Notes: a model not told the origin generated them from the letters alone. Shown: positions 26,830-38,914, numbered from the stretch's first letter. The stretch is 64,000 nucleotides of DNA from Methanobrevibacter sp. (GCF_030539875.1 NZ_JAUNXI010000009.1:1-64000); one strand, 5' to 3'. Program-made: numbers and translations.

Positions 26830-28299
26830 TTAAGCGAATTTACCGCCAGCCATTTTCATACGGTCTTTAAGAATGCATCTGGAACCCTGTTTACCGCCAA
26901 TAGGAACTTTTGGAGTGCCCATTGAATTCATACAACGAGCCATGATTGCAGAACCTAAAGCAAGACCGTCTTCAACAAAAACAACATTTTCAAATTTATC
27001 CTGAACAGCCTCTAAAATAAGTTGAGGTTTGCGTCCGGTAATACCTGCCCTTCCGGTAATTCCCAATGCAGAACCTGGAATAATAACATTTTCTTCAAAT
27101 GCAACATCCAATAATCTTGAAACAATATTGGCACTTACATAATCCAAAGTGGAAAGTAAAGTTGGAAGACCATCCTCATCATAAAACTGCGCACCCAATT
27201 CTGTTAACTCATCTAACTTATCTCCATTAACTCCAACATCACATCCAATTAACACTGTACCTGCTTTTTCTGCAGCTTCTGAATTTAATGGAACGGTTCC
27301 GAACCTGTCAACACCTTTAGGAACTTTAGAAATATTAATCAATTTATGCGCTTCCAATGCATTAGCTTGAGCTTTTTTATGTTTGGCTTTTTTGATAGCT
27401 TTATCTGAATATAAATCTAAGGCAGCACCGTTTTTCTTATCAATCAGACCTGTTCCCTTAGCTATTGAATCACTAACAACACCTGCCAAACCTAAGAAAT
27501 TACCAATAGTTTTAGCATAAGGTTCATTATCATTAACAATACGTCCTGCCAATGTGGAACCAAAATCAAGGGAAACACAAGGATTTCTATAATCCACATC
27601 AGTCCATTTAGCTCCCAATTTAATACCTGCAGTAACCAATTCCCCTTCCATTTCATTTGCAACAGCTTCTTTACCTTCTGGAGGAACTACACTTACAACA
27701 GCCCCATCAAACAGAATATTTTCCAGAAGAGAATGCTTTTGAAGTCTTTCAGGAAGCTGTGAAATACTCATTGCAGGTGACATTTTACGAGGAGGAATAT
27801 CCGCTTCAAGACATCCATCAGCTAAAGCAATGATAAGCTGACCTGCTTCTTCGGCAGTAGCAAAACCTGCAGTAACACCAGTTGATCTTACAACAAAATC
27901 CAAATCTTCATCTTTATCAACATTACATTTTCTTAAAGATTCTAAAACAGTATCCTTAACTAATTCTGTTACAGCTTCTTTAGAAAGTTCAATACCCCAA
28001 ACAGTTTTACCAAATACTTCTTCTGAAGGCTTAGGCGGTCTGATATCCCTTGTCATTTTAACCGTTTTATTAAGCAAATAAGATTCGCTGGTATTTAAAT
28101 TTGTTGCCATGACAATACATTTAGTGGTAGTGTTACCTAATTCAACAGAAGCAGTGACATAAAAAGTATCAGGTTTTTTAACAGTGCCCGGACTTGCAGG
28201 ACCTGCGAGCTGAGCAGTTAATGTGCCTAAATTACCCTCTCTTGACTTAGCAATAACAGGTTTAGGACCTTTGTTAAAAATTTTACTTAAAAAAGACAT
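26830..28299 (-). CDS. Methanogenesis marker protein 14
   Basis: A 489-residue protein that matches methanogenesis marker 14 (TIGR03285), one of the proteins found only in methanogens. By sequence it resembles an ASKHA-type ATPase: an N-terminal phosphate-type loop (ASVELGNTTTKCIVMATNLN), VRSTGVTAGFATAEEAGQL, and a glycine-rich C-terminal GSALGITGRAGITGRKPQL. This fold is like the reactivating ATPases for corrinoid proteins, but no function is proven. Its place between cobY and the mtr operon is suggestive of a link to cobamide or methyl transfer, but this is inference. A TTG-free, ATG start with no overlap is used; the mtr terminator lies upstream. Confidence 0.88.
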   Translation of the reverse strand: MSFLSKIFNKGPKPVIAKSREGNLGTLTAQLAGPASPGTVKKPDTFYVTASVELGNTTTKCIVMATNLNTSESYLLNKTVKMTRDIRPPKPSEEVFGKTVWGIELSKEAVTELVKDTVLESLRKCNVDKDEDLDFVVRSTGVTAGFATAEEAGQLIIALADGCLEADIPPRKMSPAMSISQLPERLQKHSLLENILFDGAVVSVVPPEGKEAVANEMEGELVTAGIKLGAKWTDVDYRNPCVSLDFGSTLAGRIVNDNEPYAKTIGNFLGLAGVVSDSIAKGTGLIDKKNGAALDLYSDKAIKKAKHKKAQANALEAHKLINISKVPKGVDRFGTVPLNSEAAEKAGTVLIGCDVGVNGDKLDELTELGAQFYDEDGLPTLLSTLDYVSANIVSRLLDVAFEENVIIPGSALGITGRAGITGRKPQLILEAVQDKFENVVFVEDGLALGSAIMARCMNSMGTPKVPIGGKQGSRCILKDRMKMAGGKFA

Positions 28300-28418
28300 T
28301 TTATAACCTCAATAATAATTAAGTAATAATATCTTTTTATAATAATATAAATTTTTTTAAAATAAGTTAGAATAAAAGTTTATTTTTTAAAAAAAATGTT
28401 CTCAAAAATAGTTAGAAT

Positions 28419-28464
28419 AATAAAAAAATAGAAAAATGGATTAGATGAAATTAATCATCTAATC
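28419..28464 (-). terminator. Terminator of the mtr operon
   Basis: GATTAGATGA (28439-28448) pairs perfectly with TCATCTAATC (28455-28464) around six bases. On the minus strand it is followed by catttttctatttttttattattc. This ends the mtrEDCBAFGH transcript about 15 bases after the mtrH stop. Confidence 0.8.
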
Positions 28465-28478
28465 AGACCCTTTTAGTT

Positions 28479-29411
28479 CTATAATAAATTGTTAATAGGG
28501 TGTTCTTCGATAGGTTCAGTACCAATTTCTTTTGCTGCTTCAGCAATCATGATGTCTGCCATACCACAAGCAGGGAAAGCAAGTCTTGAGTTTTCAATTG
28601 GTCCGAAAAGTACGAAGTCTCCACCAGCCATTTGTTGAACAATGTTAGAACCGATATCACAAACAGGCCATGCTTCTTTGTGATCTTTTTTGTATGCTCT
28701 TAACCAGTCCCATGCAGATGGAACGTTGTGAATACCAGATCCTACTGGGTAACCCCATTTGGATTTAACAGCAAAGGAAGTTCTTACAGCAGGTCCTGCA
28801 CCTTGACCTAATGGAGTAACTGCTACATCCATGAACGGTTTAGTAATTCCACATTCATCAGCCATTTCGAGAATACCTTGGTCGATTACATCTCCACCAT
28901 TTTCCCAAATTTCGATTTTACCAGCTACACCAGGTTTCATTGGGTTGAAACCTAAGAGAATAGATGCATCAATGTCGGAGTTTTTAACAGCTTCAATTTC
29001 AGCAGGTTCTGCTGCCATACTTAAAGAGTTGTAAACAGCTCTTTCAGTTAATCCAACTTCTTGCACATATTCTACACCTGCAATTTTAGCAGCAGCCGCA
29101 GTTGAATCTATAAGGAAAGGTTTGTCACAGATGTCACCAACAAATTCTAAGTATTTTACCATAGCTTCTGGAGTAGCACCGAATGTTTGTACAACACAAG
29201 GGTTTCCAGTTACATCGGACATTTCTTCCATTACTTTAATTCTATCTTCAGCAGCATCTTTATCAAAGATACCAGCTTTTTCATCACTAATAATATTGTG
29301 TCCACCGTAGAAAATAGTTCCTGCTAAAACTGTAGGGTATTCACCTGGTTGGCCCCCCATTTTCATACCAGCAATATCAACTACGAGTTGTTCTTTATCA
29401 AATCTAAACAT
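28479..29411 (-). CDS. mtrH: Tetrahydromethanopterin S-methyltransferase subunit H
   Basis: MtrH moves the methyl group from methyl-tetrahydromethanopterin to the cobamide of MtrA, the energy-conserving step before methane release. It is the cytoplasmic catalytic subunit, 310 residues here, and has a TIM-barrel pterin-binding-like fold. Recognised phrases are VDIAGMKMGGQPGEYPTVLA, FLIDSTAAAAKIAGVEYVQE and LGQGAGPAVRTSFAVKSKWG. No transmembrane helix. It is the last gene of the operon; start has GGAGGATT upstream. The remaining seven subunits precede it in order. Confidence 0.97.
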   Translation of the reverse strand: MFRFDKEQLVVDIAGMKMGGQPGEYPTVLAGTIFYGGHNIISDEKAGIFDKDAAEDRIKVMEEMSDVTGNPCVVQTFGATPEAMVKYLEFVGDICDKPFLIDSTAAAAKIAGVEYVQEVGLTERAVYNSLSMAAEPAEIEAVKNSDIDASILLGFNPMKPGVAGKIEIWENGGDVIDQGILEMADECGITKPFMDVAVTPLGQGAGPAVRTSFAVKSKWGYPVGSGIHNVPSAWDWLRAYKKDHKEAWPVCDIGSNIVQQMAGGDFVLFGPIENSRLAFPACGMADIMIAEAAKEIGTEPIEEHPINNLL

Positions 29412-29424
29412 AAGTATAATCCTC

Positions 29425-29664
29425 CTATAATAAGGTAGATAACATTGCAGCTACGCCAAATTTAATAGCTACAACCAAAATAATTAATCCAAGTATAATA
29501 CCGTATAAAATACCAACATCCCTACCGGTTTGCTGGCCTAAACGTTGATAGTATTCCCCAACAGTGAAATCAACTTTTTCTTCTGCATCATCTAATTTAG
29601 CAACGACACTATTGAATTCCTCTGAGGTAACCATTACTTGAGGTATTGAATTTTCTTCACTCAT
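29425..29664 (-). CDS. mtrG: Tetrahydromethanopterin S-methyltransferase subunit G
   Basis: A 79-residue subunit with a soluble coiled N-terminus ([20 protein letters not shown]) and one membrane helix at the C-terminus ([20 protein letters not shown]). It is a structural subunit of the Mtr complex. ATG 29664 gives MSEENSIPQ; it follows a GAGGTG ribosome site and does not overlap mtrF, whereas an in-frame ATG 33 bases upstream would overlap mtrF. The gap to mtrH is 13 bases. Confidence 0.94.
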   Translation of the reverse strand: MSEENSIPQVMVTSEEFNSVVAKLDDAEEKVDFTVGEYYQRLGQQTGRDVGILYGIILGLIILVVAIKFGVAAMLSTLL

Positions 29665-29674
29665 AATAACACCT

Positions 29675-29881
29675 CTATAATCCTGCTGCTTTTGCAATGA
29701 AAGGAATAATTACGATTAAAAGTAATGCTATGCAAGTACCGATAGCAAATCCTTTAAATCTGGTTGCGAGTAAACCAGCGAATAATTTACCTTCTCTTGC
29801 AAGGAGTTTTGAACTGTATTCAGCATCATCAGCTGCAGTTTTCATTCCGCCTATATTTGGTTTATTTGAAATTTGTACCAT
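29675..29881 (-). CDS. mtrF: Tetrahydromethanopterin S-methyltransferase subunit F
   Basis: A 68-residue subunit with the motif [20 protein letters not shown] and one C-terminal membrane helix. It resembles the N-terminal part of MtrA-adjacent membrane sequences and forms part of the Mtr core. GGAGGATT precedes the ATG by an ideal distance. It lies between mtrA (13 bases away) and mtrG. Confidence 0.94.
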   Translation of the reverse strand: MVQISNKPNIGGMKTAADDAEYSSKLLAREGKLFAGLLATRFKGFAIGTCIALLLIVIIPFIAKAAGL

Positions 29882-29893
29882 AATTAATCCTCC

Positions 29894-30610
29894 TTAGAAC
29901 ATCAAGAATAAAACTCCAATGATTAAAGTAAAAGCCAACCCGATCATTATACCTTGAACTTTACCAGCATAATTACCAGCCATATTTCTTTGAATAGCTC
30001 CAACCATATCAATTTTGGTGTTGATATCTCTGATTCTTGCTTCGATGAGACCAGTTTCAGCGGAAACAACTCTAATTGCTTCTCCTTCATCTTCATCCCC
30101 GTCGTCATCGTCAACAGAAATAATCATAGCTTCTTCTTCAAAAGCACCTGGATCTTTTTCTACACATTCATTAATTTTTGATTGAATTGCTCCGATATCT
30201 TCAGTGTCGATTAAATCGATGATTTCTAATTGTTGTTGGAATCTTTCAACACCCTCGAGTGGAACATTTTCTACGAAAGGAATAGCACCGGTTGCTCCGA
30301 TGATTTTCTTTTTATCAGGGTCAGCACCGTTTTCATATAAAGCCTGGAAACTTTGACCAGTGATGTGACCTTGCACTTCAGCACCAGCTAATATTAAGAA
30401 ACGAATATTAGGATTTGAAATAATATTTGCAACAACTTTTTCTATTCCTAAGTTTTCTGTTTTACATGGACCTGCAATAGCTGCTCCAGAAAGGTCAGCT
30501 TCAATGTGAGAAGCCAATGTTGTTACTGCAACAGGACTTTCAGGATCACCTACAATGTAATCCCCACTAATAACCGGCCAGCCATCTGCAGGAGCTTTTT
30601 TATCAGCCAT
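29894..30610 (-). CDS. mtrA: Tetrahydromethanopterin S-methyltransferase subunit A
   Basis: The corrinoid-carrying subunit, 238 residues: it takes the methyl group from MtrH and passes it to coenzyme M, with Na+ export. A soluble cobamide domain comes first ([20 protein letters not shown], then [20 protein letters not shown] and [16 protein letters not shown], which holds the His that ligates cobalt in the family). An acidic linker ([12 protein letters not shown]) and one C-terminal membrane helix follow. The start has GGGGGTTTT upstream and lies directly after mtrB. Confidence 0.97.
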   Translation of the reverse strand: MADKKAPADGWPVISGDYIVGDPESPVAVTTLASHIEADLSGAAIAGPCKTENLGIEKVVANIISNPNIRFLILAGAEVQGHITGQSFQALYENGADPDKKKIIGATGAIPFVENVPLEGVERFQQQLEIIDLIDTEDIGAIQSKINECVEKDPGAFEEEAMIISVDDDDGDEDEGEAIRVVSAETGLIEARIRDINTKIDMVGAIQRNMAGNYAGKVQGIMIGLAFTLIIGVLFLMF

Positions 30611-30940
30611 CTATAAAACCCCCATTGCGGTTAAGATTGGTAATGCAGCAAATATAATGAATGATGCTAATAAGAAACCATACACAATGTTTGTAAGTAA
30701 TCCGGCAACGACAAAAGAACCTTCCCTTCCAGGGTAAGATCCCACAGGACTTGTGTAAGGGTCTAAAGAAGCCATTAATTCATCAGCAGCCAATTCGACT
30801 TTTGCCACTTGTTCGTTTACTTCATCCATAGATAGGAGAACAACTCCTGAACCTAAAGATGATCCGATAACCCCAGTTATAGGGTCATATGCGAAATTCA
30901 TTTCAGGTACGACTTGTACCATAGGTAACATTTGAGCCAT
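30611..30940 (-). CDS. mtrB: Tetrahydromethanopterin S-methyltransferase subunit B
   Basis: 109 residues with a soluble N-terminal part and one C-terminal membrane helix (TNIVYGFLLASFIIFAALPI). The recognisable start MAQMLPMVQVVPEMNFAYDP and the SYPGREGSF phrase fit MtrB. Function within the complex is structural. GGAGGAATAAAA precedes the ATG. It ends immediately before mtrA. Confidence 0.95.
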   Translation of the reverse strand: MAQMLPMVQVVPEMNFAYDPITGVIGSSLGSGVVLLSMDEVNEQVAKVELAADELMASLDPYTSPVGSYPGREGSFVVAGLLTNIVYGFLLASFIIFAALPILTAMGVL

Positions 30941-30957
30941 ATTTTATTCCTCCAAAT

Positions 30958-31773
30958 CTAATTTTCAACTTTAGGCCATAATCCAGCCCATTTGGTTGAT
31001 GCTGCGTCATTCATTGAAGCTAATACAAATGCTCTAAATGAAATAATCCAACCTATTAAACCAACGATGAATACAACAAACCAACCTAATCCACCAGTAG
31101 TGATAGACATAAGACCAGTAACAGTCATTGCTAAAAATGCAGTGGATACTGCACATTTAAGAGTTCTTACTTGATCTTCGTTAGGTCCTAAACATGCGTT
31201 GAATGGGTGTTGGATAGCCATAGTACACATAATAAATAATACAGCAATAAAACCAGTTGCAACAACATTTTCATAAATAGCAGCCATTTCGTAACTACCA
31301 GTAATTGCAGCAGAGAAACCTAAAACAGATAAAGCAGCAGCACCAGCAATTTCAATGGTACACTGAAGCATAATAGGGATTTTCATACCTACAATTTTAG
31401 TAGCAATAATAGCAATAATAGCACCAATAATAACAGCAACTAATAAAGTTGCGATAGGTCCGATTAAAGCAATGTTTAAAATAGTAGCTAAACTAATACC
31501 TGCAAGAGCTGCAATAACCCCAACAGATAAAGACATATAACCGATAGATGGCACACCAGTACCTAAACCGTAACTTGCTACTCTACGAATAGCATCTGCT
31601 CCCCAGACGATAGCACATACAGCACCAAGACCACCAAATAATGATCCGAGAACATCACCTAAGAAACCGGTTAAATAAATACCGAGTAATCCACCAACAA
31701 CACCTAAAATTAATAAATGCACTGAGCTAACTGCACCTGCAGCTGCACCATCTGCACTTCCACCAGCAGACAT
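30958..31773 (-). CDS. mtrC: Tetrahydromethanopterin S-methyltransferase subunit C
   Basis: A polytopic membrane subunit (271 residues, about eight hydrophobic segments), part of the Na+-translocating module formed with MtrD and MtrE. The C-terminal FRAFVLASMNDAASTKWAGL is a good family mark, as is HPFNACLGPNEDQVRTLKCA. The start is one base after mtrD's stop with GGAGGTAT before it. Confidence 0.95.
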   Translation of the reverse strand: MSAGGSADGAAAGAVSSVHLLILGVVGGLLGIYLTGFLGDVLGSLFGGLGAVCAIVWGADAIRRVASYGLGTGVPSIGYMSLSVGVIAALAGISLATILNIALIGPIATLLVAVIIGAIIAIIATKIVGMKIPIMLQCTIEIAGAAALSVLGFSAAITGSYEMAAIYENVVATGFIAVLFIMCTMAIQHPFNACLGPNEDQVRTLKCAVSTAFLAMTVTGLMSITTGGLGWFVVFIVGLIGWIISFRAFVLASMNDAASTKWAGLWPKVEN

Positions 31774-32475
31774 TTAGATACCTCCAGTTAAAATAATACA
31801 AAAGATTGCTACAACGATAGATGCGATTGCACATGCAAGAGCACCAGTTCCAATTCTTTTGAATTTCGGATCGTGCATACCTTCAATAGTACCTCCGATG
31901 TTATAGGAAGCAATTACCGCGTTGATGAAGAAAACACCTACACCAATAATAGCTGCTAAACCGACACTGATAGCAGGGTCAGTTACGAAAGTACTTTCAG
32001 TAATAGCAGTGTTGATACCATAGTATACTAATCCACCACCAAAACCACCAAGAAGTCCACCAATAAGACCACTTATGAATGAAGTAACTGGTACACCGTG
32101 ACCTTCAGTACCAGGGGTTTTGTATGCTTCTTGATTACGTTTAGTAATCCAGTCAACAGGCACTTTGGATGCTGCAGGAACTACACCTACACCAAATATG
32201 TAGATTAAGTTAGCAATGAACATGGTAATACCCATCATAATCATAGCACCTATTGCTCCACCAATACCAATTATATAGAATGGTTGACCGGTCATAGTTG
32301 CAGCAGTAATAAGACCTGTCAAACCTGCACCAGCAGCTAACATAGCAGTACCGGTACCTACACCAGTAGCTGTAGCCATAGCTGCAGGAGCTCCTCCTAC
32401 AGGAATAAAGTGCACACCTGCACCAATCATAATACCGCCTATTGCGATGAATAAAATTAAACTAATTGGATCCAT
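31774..32475 (-). CDS. mtrD: Tetrahydromethanopterin S-methyltransferase subunit D
   Basis: A 233-residue polytopic membrane subunit beginning MDPISLILFIAIGGIMIGAG. Six or so hydrophobic segments and the soluble loop NQEAYKTPGTEGHGVPVTSF are characteristic. The start at 32475 is decided by GGAGGTTTCGATT; an in-frame ATG 51 bases upstream would run into mtrE. It belongs to the Na+ channel-like module. Confidence 0.95.
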   Translation of the reverse strand: MDPISLILFIAIGGIMIGAGVHFIPVGGAPAAMATATGVGTGTAMLAAGAGLTGLITAATMTGQPFYIIGIGGAIGAMIMMGITMFIANLIYIFGVGVVPAASKVPVDWITKRNQEAYKTPGTEGHGVPVTSFISGLIGGLLGGFGGGLVYYGINTAITESTFVTDPAISVGLAAIIGVGVFFINAVIASYNIGGTIEGMHDPKFKRIGTGALACAIASIVVAIFCIILTGGI

Positions 32476-32488
32476 AATCGAAACCTCC

Positions 32489-33367
32489 TTATTCTTCCTC
32501 ATATGGCCCAAATTGGTTTCTTGCAAATACTTCTAAATAGTTATCCATAATAACTAATAAGATAACAATGATAATACCTACAACAATACCACCATATATT
32601 CCGAAAACAACTGTATTCCAGAAACTAAAGAATACAACAAGACCGAAACAGAAACCAGTAATTGGTCCACCAAATTTAGCACAGAAGTTTACAACATCCA
32701 TAGAGTTTTTAGCACCCATTGGAGCTTTAGTAACAATATCTCCTTGAATAGCTACAGGAGTTCCTCCACCAAATTCGAATTTTTGATATTCGCTTTCTGC
32801 ACCATAGTGAACATCCCCGGTTGAAGAACCGATAGCACCAAGAGCAATACCCCAGAGCATTGCTAAGAGAGGTAATGGGAATACATGTAATGCAGCACCA
32901 TTAATTGGAATAGTCATTAAATAAGAAATTCCAACAATACAAAAACTAGTTATAAATCCGTGACCTACGATAGGTCCTAAAGATTGAGTTAATACATCCA
33001 TAAATAATGGTTGTTCAAATTGAGATTGTCCAACAATCCTTCCCATGTGGGATGTAACAGTATAAATAGCGTGAACAAAAGCAGCGACACAAGCACCCAT
33101 TGCGATAGCTACGATAGGCAACATACCTAAAGACATTACTATGTATGCAATAGCACCAGCAACACCACACCAAACACCATAAGCGACTGGTTCACCAGAA
33201 GCCGCCTTGTTTATCATACGATGTAAATGTCCCATTTGTGGAGCAAGTTGAACTTGGGAGTTAGGGTTACTTTGAGAACCGATATCAGATTCTAAGTCCT
33301 CTGCAGCCCCTCCGATAGTAGCAACTGCACCCATTAATGCAACTACACCTAATGTTACAGGGTCCAT
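32489..33367 (-). CDS. mtrE: Tetrahydromethanopterin S-methyltransferase subunit E
   Basis: First gene of the mtr operon, encoding a 292-residue polytopic membrane subunit (MDPVTLGVVALMGAVATIGG). The phrases PNSQVQLAPQMGHLHRMINK and GSSTGDVHYGAESEYQKFEF are typical. Its ATG at 33367 follows GGAGGAAAAAAATT. An upstream in-frame extension (MINLIKIWRKKI) overlaps the ribosome site and is not used. The leader upstream holds a hairpin with an AAGGA loop. Confidence 0.95.
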   Translation of the reverse strand: MDPVTLGVVALMGAVATIGGAAEDLESDIGSQSNPNSQVQLAPQMGHLHRMINKAASGEPVAYGVWCGVAGAIAYIVMSLGMLPIVAIAMGACVAAFVHAIYTVTSHMGRIVGQSQFEQPLFMDVLTQSLGPIVGHGFITSFCIVGISYLMTIPINGAALHVFPLPLLAMLWGIALGAIGSSTGDVHYGAESEYQKFEFGGGTPVAIQGDIVTKAPMGAKNSMDVVNFCAKFGGPITGFCFGLVVFFSFWNTVVFGIYGGIVVGIIIVILLVIMDNYLEVFARNQFGPYEEE

Positions 33368-33423
33368 AATTTTTTTCCTCCATATTTTTATTAAATTGAT
33401 CATTTAATAAACGTGAAATAATT

Positions 33424-33446
33424 GATTTTTGTTCCTTACAAAAATC
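33424..33446 (-). promoter_or_regulatory. Hairpin in the mtr leader
   Basis: GATTTTTGT (33424-33432) pairs perfectly with ACAAAAATC (33438-33446). On the transcript (minus strand) the loop reads AAGGA, resembling a Shine-Dalgarno core. It lies 57-79 bases before the mtrE start. It may block or mark translation initiation, but only the sequence is seen. Confidence 0.5.
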
Positions 33447-33490
33447 GCGTCAAACTTATAATTTTACTAATATGATATATTCTTAAATCA

Positions 33491-33502
33491 TTAATATAAA
33501 TG
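33491..33502 (-). promoter_or_regulatory. Candidate promoter of the mtr operon
   Basis: On the minus strand, catttatattaa is a good TATA-type element; transcription would begin near 33470, giving a leader of about 100 bases before mtrE. A second TATA-like stretch lies nearer the mcrA terminator (33534-33545). Read-through from mcr into mtr is also possible. Confidence 0.45.
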
Positions 33503-33546
33503 TTTTTGGGAATTTTAATTCAAGAATAGAAATTTATATAAAATAA

Positions 33547-33572
33547 TAGATAGGTGAAAAGACACCTATCTA
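33547..33572 (-). terminator. Terminator of the mcr operon
   Basis: TAGATAGGTG (33547-33556) pairs perfectly with CACCTATCTA (33563-33572) around six bases, about 15 bases beyond the mcrA stop. The minus strand continues with ttattttatataaatttc, only moderately T-rich, so some read-through to mtr may occur. Confidence 0.68.
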
Positions 33573-33585
33573 CGTGTTTATCTAT

Positions 33586-35241
<1,656 letters not shown>

Positions 35242-35246
35242 GTTAA

Positions 35247-36005
35247 TTACCATCCTGCGTTTGGATCATATGCACCGAATGATCTAGAAACGTGAATTCT
35301 TTGACATACTTCAACAGCGTCTACATCATCTCTGTATGCTTCACCATCTATTCTATAAATAGTGGTTTTTTGTTTTAATGTTTCTTCGTCTAATGGTTCA
35401 CCTAAGACTACTGGTTCATCTAATTCTTTACCAATTTGGTCTTTTACCATTTCAACATTACCAGTTTCTTTATTGAATACTTGTCTTCTGAGCATATCAA
35501 ACATTAAACCGTTTTCGTCTAATCTTAAAGAGTGACCGTGTACACCTGCACCTCTAATACCGGTTCTTGCAGTATCGAAGTATTCGGTTTCTAAGAGGTA
35601 TTTGGATAATCTTTCGATATCTCTTTCTCTTGCTTCGATTACTTGTCTTCCGGATAATGTACCAGTATCGATTCCTCTAAATCTACATAAGTAAGATCTT
35701 GCTCTTAAGAAAGGTTGAGCTGGAGCGAAGTACATAGAGTCTACAAATTGGATGTATCTAATCCTGTCCCCTGCTTTTGCACCGTCAATAGGGGTTACTA
35801 ATTCTCTTACAACATCATCAGGCTCATCCATTTCGTCTAATGGTGGGTGAACAGACTTATATTCTTCACCTGGAGCTCTGTGACCTAATATTTTTACTAC
35901 GTCTTCATCAGAGATTTCTCTTAACTTTTCTAATTCATATTCTGGATCACAAAAGTTTCTTCTGTTTTGAGCAACCTGAGAAGTACCTGGATAAATTTGT
36001 GCCAT
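35247..36005 (-). CDS. mcrG: Methyl-coenzyme M reductase gamma subunit
   Basis: McrG, 252 residues, smallest structural subunit of the reductase. [20 protein letters not shown] is the expected start, followed by [18 protein letters not shown] and the C-terminal [17 protein letters not shown]. The gene ends five bases before mcrA and starts two bases after mcrC, with GGAGATGC in front. No deviation is seen. Confidence 0.97.
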   Translation of the reverse strand: MAQIYPGTSQVAQNRRNFCDPEYELEKLREISDEDVVKILGHRAPGEEYKSVHPPLDEMDEPDDVVRELVTPIDGAKAGDRIRYIQFVDSMYFAPAQPFLRARSYLCRFRGIDTGTLSGRQVIEARERDIERLSKYLLETEYFDTARTGIRGAGVHGHSLRLDENGLMFDMLRRQVFNKETGNVEMVKDQIGKELDEPVVLGEPLDEETLKQKTTIYRIDGEAYRDDVDAVEVCQRIHVSRSFGAYDPNAGW

Positions 36006-36007
36006 AA

Positions 36008-36607
36008 TTATGCATCTCCTAATGCTAATTTAACTTTTCTAATAATTTCATCTAATTTTTCCTGTGAAACTGTTTCTCCGCGGATAACTCCTGTTACTAT
36101 ATCTTGGATAGTGCCCTGAGTTTTAATATCTTCATCTGAAGGCATGACTTTGGAAGTTTTTACTCCAATTTTAGCAAAATCTTCACAATCAACTGGTGAT
36201 TCACATATGATTACACAAGGTTTGTTAACATTCCTTAAAATTAATCTTGCTTTGTAAATAATGTGATTTGCAACCCCTCCTAAATGAATAACAATTAACT
36301 TGAAATTACTTAATTGTTCGATTTCTTTATCAGTAATTCCAAATAAAGTTCCTCCAGTAACTGGAGCGTCATGAGGAACACCAGCACCTGCATTCAATAC
36401 AAGAGTGCTTGTTAAAACATTTGCTTCACGTAAACCGAAAGTGATTTCGCAAACTGGTTTAGTAATGTGTCTGCGTCCAGGAGACATAGCTACTGCACAT
36501 ACGTCATCACCACATTCAGCAAAAGTCCCTCTTTGAGCAAGACTTCCGCCTTTTCCCATACCGCTTGCTTCTCTACAATCAACTACGTGTGTACATCTGC
36601 CTATCAT
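36008..36607 (-). CDS. mcrC: Methyl-coenzyme M reductase operon protein C
   Basis: McrC, 199 residues, is encoded in the operon but is not a subunit of the final enzyme; it belongs to the ATP-dependent reductase activation complex (component A3a). The family phrases [20 protein letters not shown] and [20 protein letters not shown] are present. Conserved Cys and Gly residues at the N-terminus fit. A clear SD is not obvious; it begins one base after mcrD's stop, so translation is likely coupled. Confidence 0.95.
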   Translation of the reverse strand: MIGRCTHVVDCREASGMGKGGSLAQRGTFAECGDDVCAVAMSPGRRHITKPVCEITFGLREANVLTSTLVLNAGAGVPHDAPVTGGTLFGITDKEIEQLSNFKLIVIHLGGVANHIIYKARLILRNVNKPCVIICESPVDCEDFAKIGVKTSKVMPSDEDIKTQGTIQDIVTGVIRGETVSQEKLDEIIRKVKLALGDA

Positions 36608-36608
36608 A

Positions 36609-37064
36609 TTACTCTAAGTTATCCTTTTTAATAATGTTCACATGGTCATCAAACTTGGAATATTGATCTGTCATTCCAACTAAATCATCTGGCAAATCAT
36701 CTCCCCCATATTTAATTCTATCAGAAACTGTTCTTTCTTTTCTAATATAATTAATTCTATCCTGATTAATATCAAAGCCATAAGGGATGTGTTTTTTACA
36801 GATTTCTTCAATTTCTTTAATAGTAGATTCCATAGTCAATTCTATGAAAATTCTAGCAGTTTTAACTTGTAAAACTACGTCCTCACCATTTATGGTAATA
36901 ACTCTACGCTCTTTATACTTATCAGGCAGAGTAGCTTCACCTTTTGGAAATCTTGGACCATGAATAACAGTTCTTCTTACATCATCGAGTGCCTCTAAAT
37001 CGTTTAACAACAATTCTGTTGTGTCACTTCCAAGAACTCTATGAGGAAATATTTCAATATCCAT
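36609..37064 (-). CDS. mcrD: Methyl-coenzyme M reductase operon protein D
   Basis: McrD, 151 residues, is an accessory protein proposed to help assemble or load F430 into the reductase. It starts [20 protein letters not shown] and has [12 protein letters not shown] and [14 protein letters not shown], all family-like. The start follows AAGGTTACAAA. A 34-base gap separates it from mcrB. Confidence 0.95.
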   Translation of the reverse strand: MDIEIFPHRVLGSDTTELLLNDLEALDDVRRTVIHGPRFPKGEATLPDKYKERRVITINGEDVVLQVKTARIFIELTMESTIKEIEEICKKHIPYGFDINQDRINYIRKERTVSDRIKYGGDDLPDDLVGMTDQYSKFDDHVNIIKKDNLE

Positions 37065-37098
37065 TTTGTAACCTTCAAATTAGATTTGCTTAAATTAA

Positions 37099-38430
<1,332 letters not shown>

Positions 38431-38472
38431 TTTTTCCCTCCTAAATAAATAGAGTTTAACTAATATACCACC

Positions 38473-38502
38473 CTCAATGGTAAACTTTTTCACCAAATTG
38501 AG
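38473..38502 (-). promoter_or_regulatory. Hairpin in the mcr leader
   Basis: CTCAATGGT (38473-38481) can pair with ACCAAATTGAG (38492-38502) with a two-base bulge, giving a stem of six plus three pairs around ten bases. It lies about 43-72 bases upstream of the mcrB start, in the untranslated leader. Function is not known. Confidence 0.4.
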
Positions 38503-38566
38503 TTGAGCCATATAGCAAATTATTGCAATAGCCCGCCATATGGTATACAAATTTTATTTTATAAGA

Positions 38567-38580
38567 GATATAATATAAAG
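38567..38580 (-). promoter_or_regulatory. TATA box of the mcr operon
   Basis: Minus-strand ctttatattatatc, a near-ideal archaeal TATA box, about 140 bases from the mcrB start. Transcription would begin near 38548 and give a leader of about 115 bases. Confidence 0.55.
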
Positions 38581-38879
38581 ATTACCTATAAAATCTTTTA
38601 GAAAAATATATAAAGTATAATAAAACATGTTTTTTTTAAGAAAAATACATCTGGAAGTAATACTTTTTAATTTTCATTAAAAATAATATTATCAAAAAAA
38701 TTAAGATATTTACTAATTAATTTTAAAAATTATAAATTAAAATTAAAATCTAATTAGAATATTAAAAATTAGGCAGTTTTATCCAAAATAAAGCCAAAAT
38801 TAAAATTATTACTTTAAGGCCTATAAGTAATAAATAATACTGAAAGTAATACAAAAATCCCTCCAAAAAATTACAGTTA

Positions 38880-38889
38880 ATTTATAAAT
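38880..38889 (+). promoter_or_regulatory. TATA box of mmp10 (probably leaderless transcript)
   Basis: The tttataaata element is centred about 31 bases before the mmp10 start, so transcription should begin within a few bases of the ATG at 38915. No Shine-Dalgarno sequence lies between, which supports a leaderless mRNA. Confidence 0.5.
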
Positions 38890-38914
38890 AAAATGAAAAT
38901 AAAAATAATTAATT

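Larger units (their letters stand above)
38431..38914 (-). promoter_or_regulatory. mcrB: Divergent region between mcrB and mmp10
   Basis: A 484-base gap without genes. The mcr half (38431-38620) has two TATA elements on the minus strand (ctttatattatatc at 38567-38580, and actttatatattt near 38605-38617), a leader of about 120 bases with a hairpin (38473-38502), and a repeated GCCATAT (38507-38513 and 38535-38541). The middle, 38620-38860, is A/T with nothing recognisable. The mmp10 promoter is at 38880-38889. Confidence 0.6.

Noticed and set aside
38431-38550. A 40-codon in-frame extension upstream of McrB
   Set aside because: The frame stays open to an ATG at 38550, but the ribosome site GGAGGG is directly before 38430, where the conserved McrB start lies, and the extra part looks like untranslated leader.
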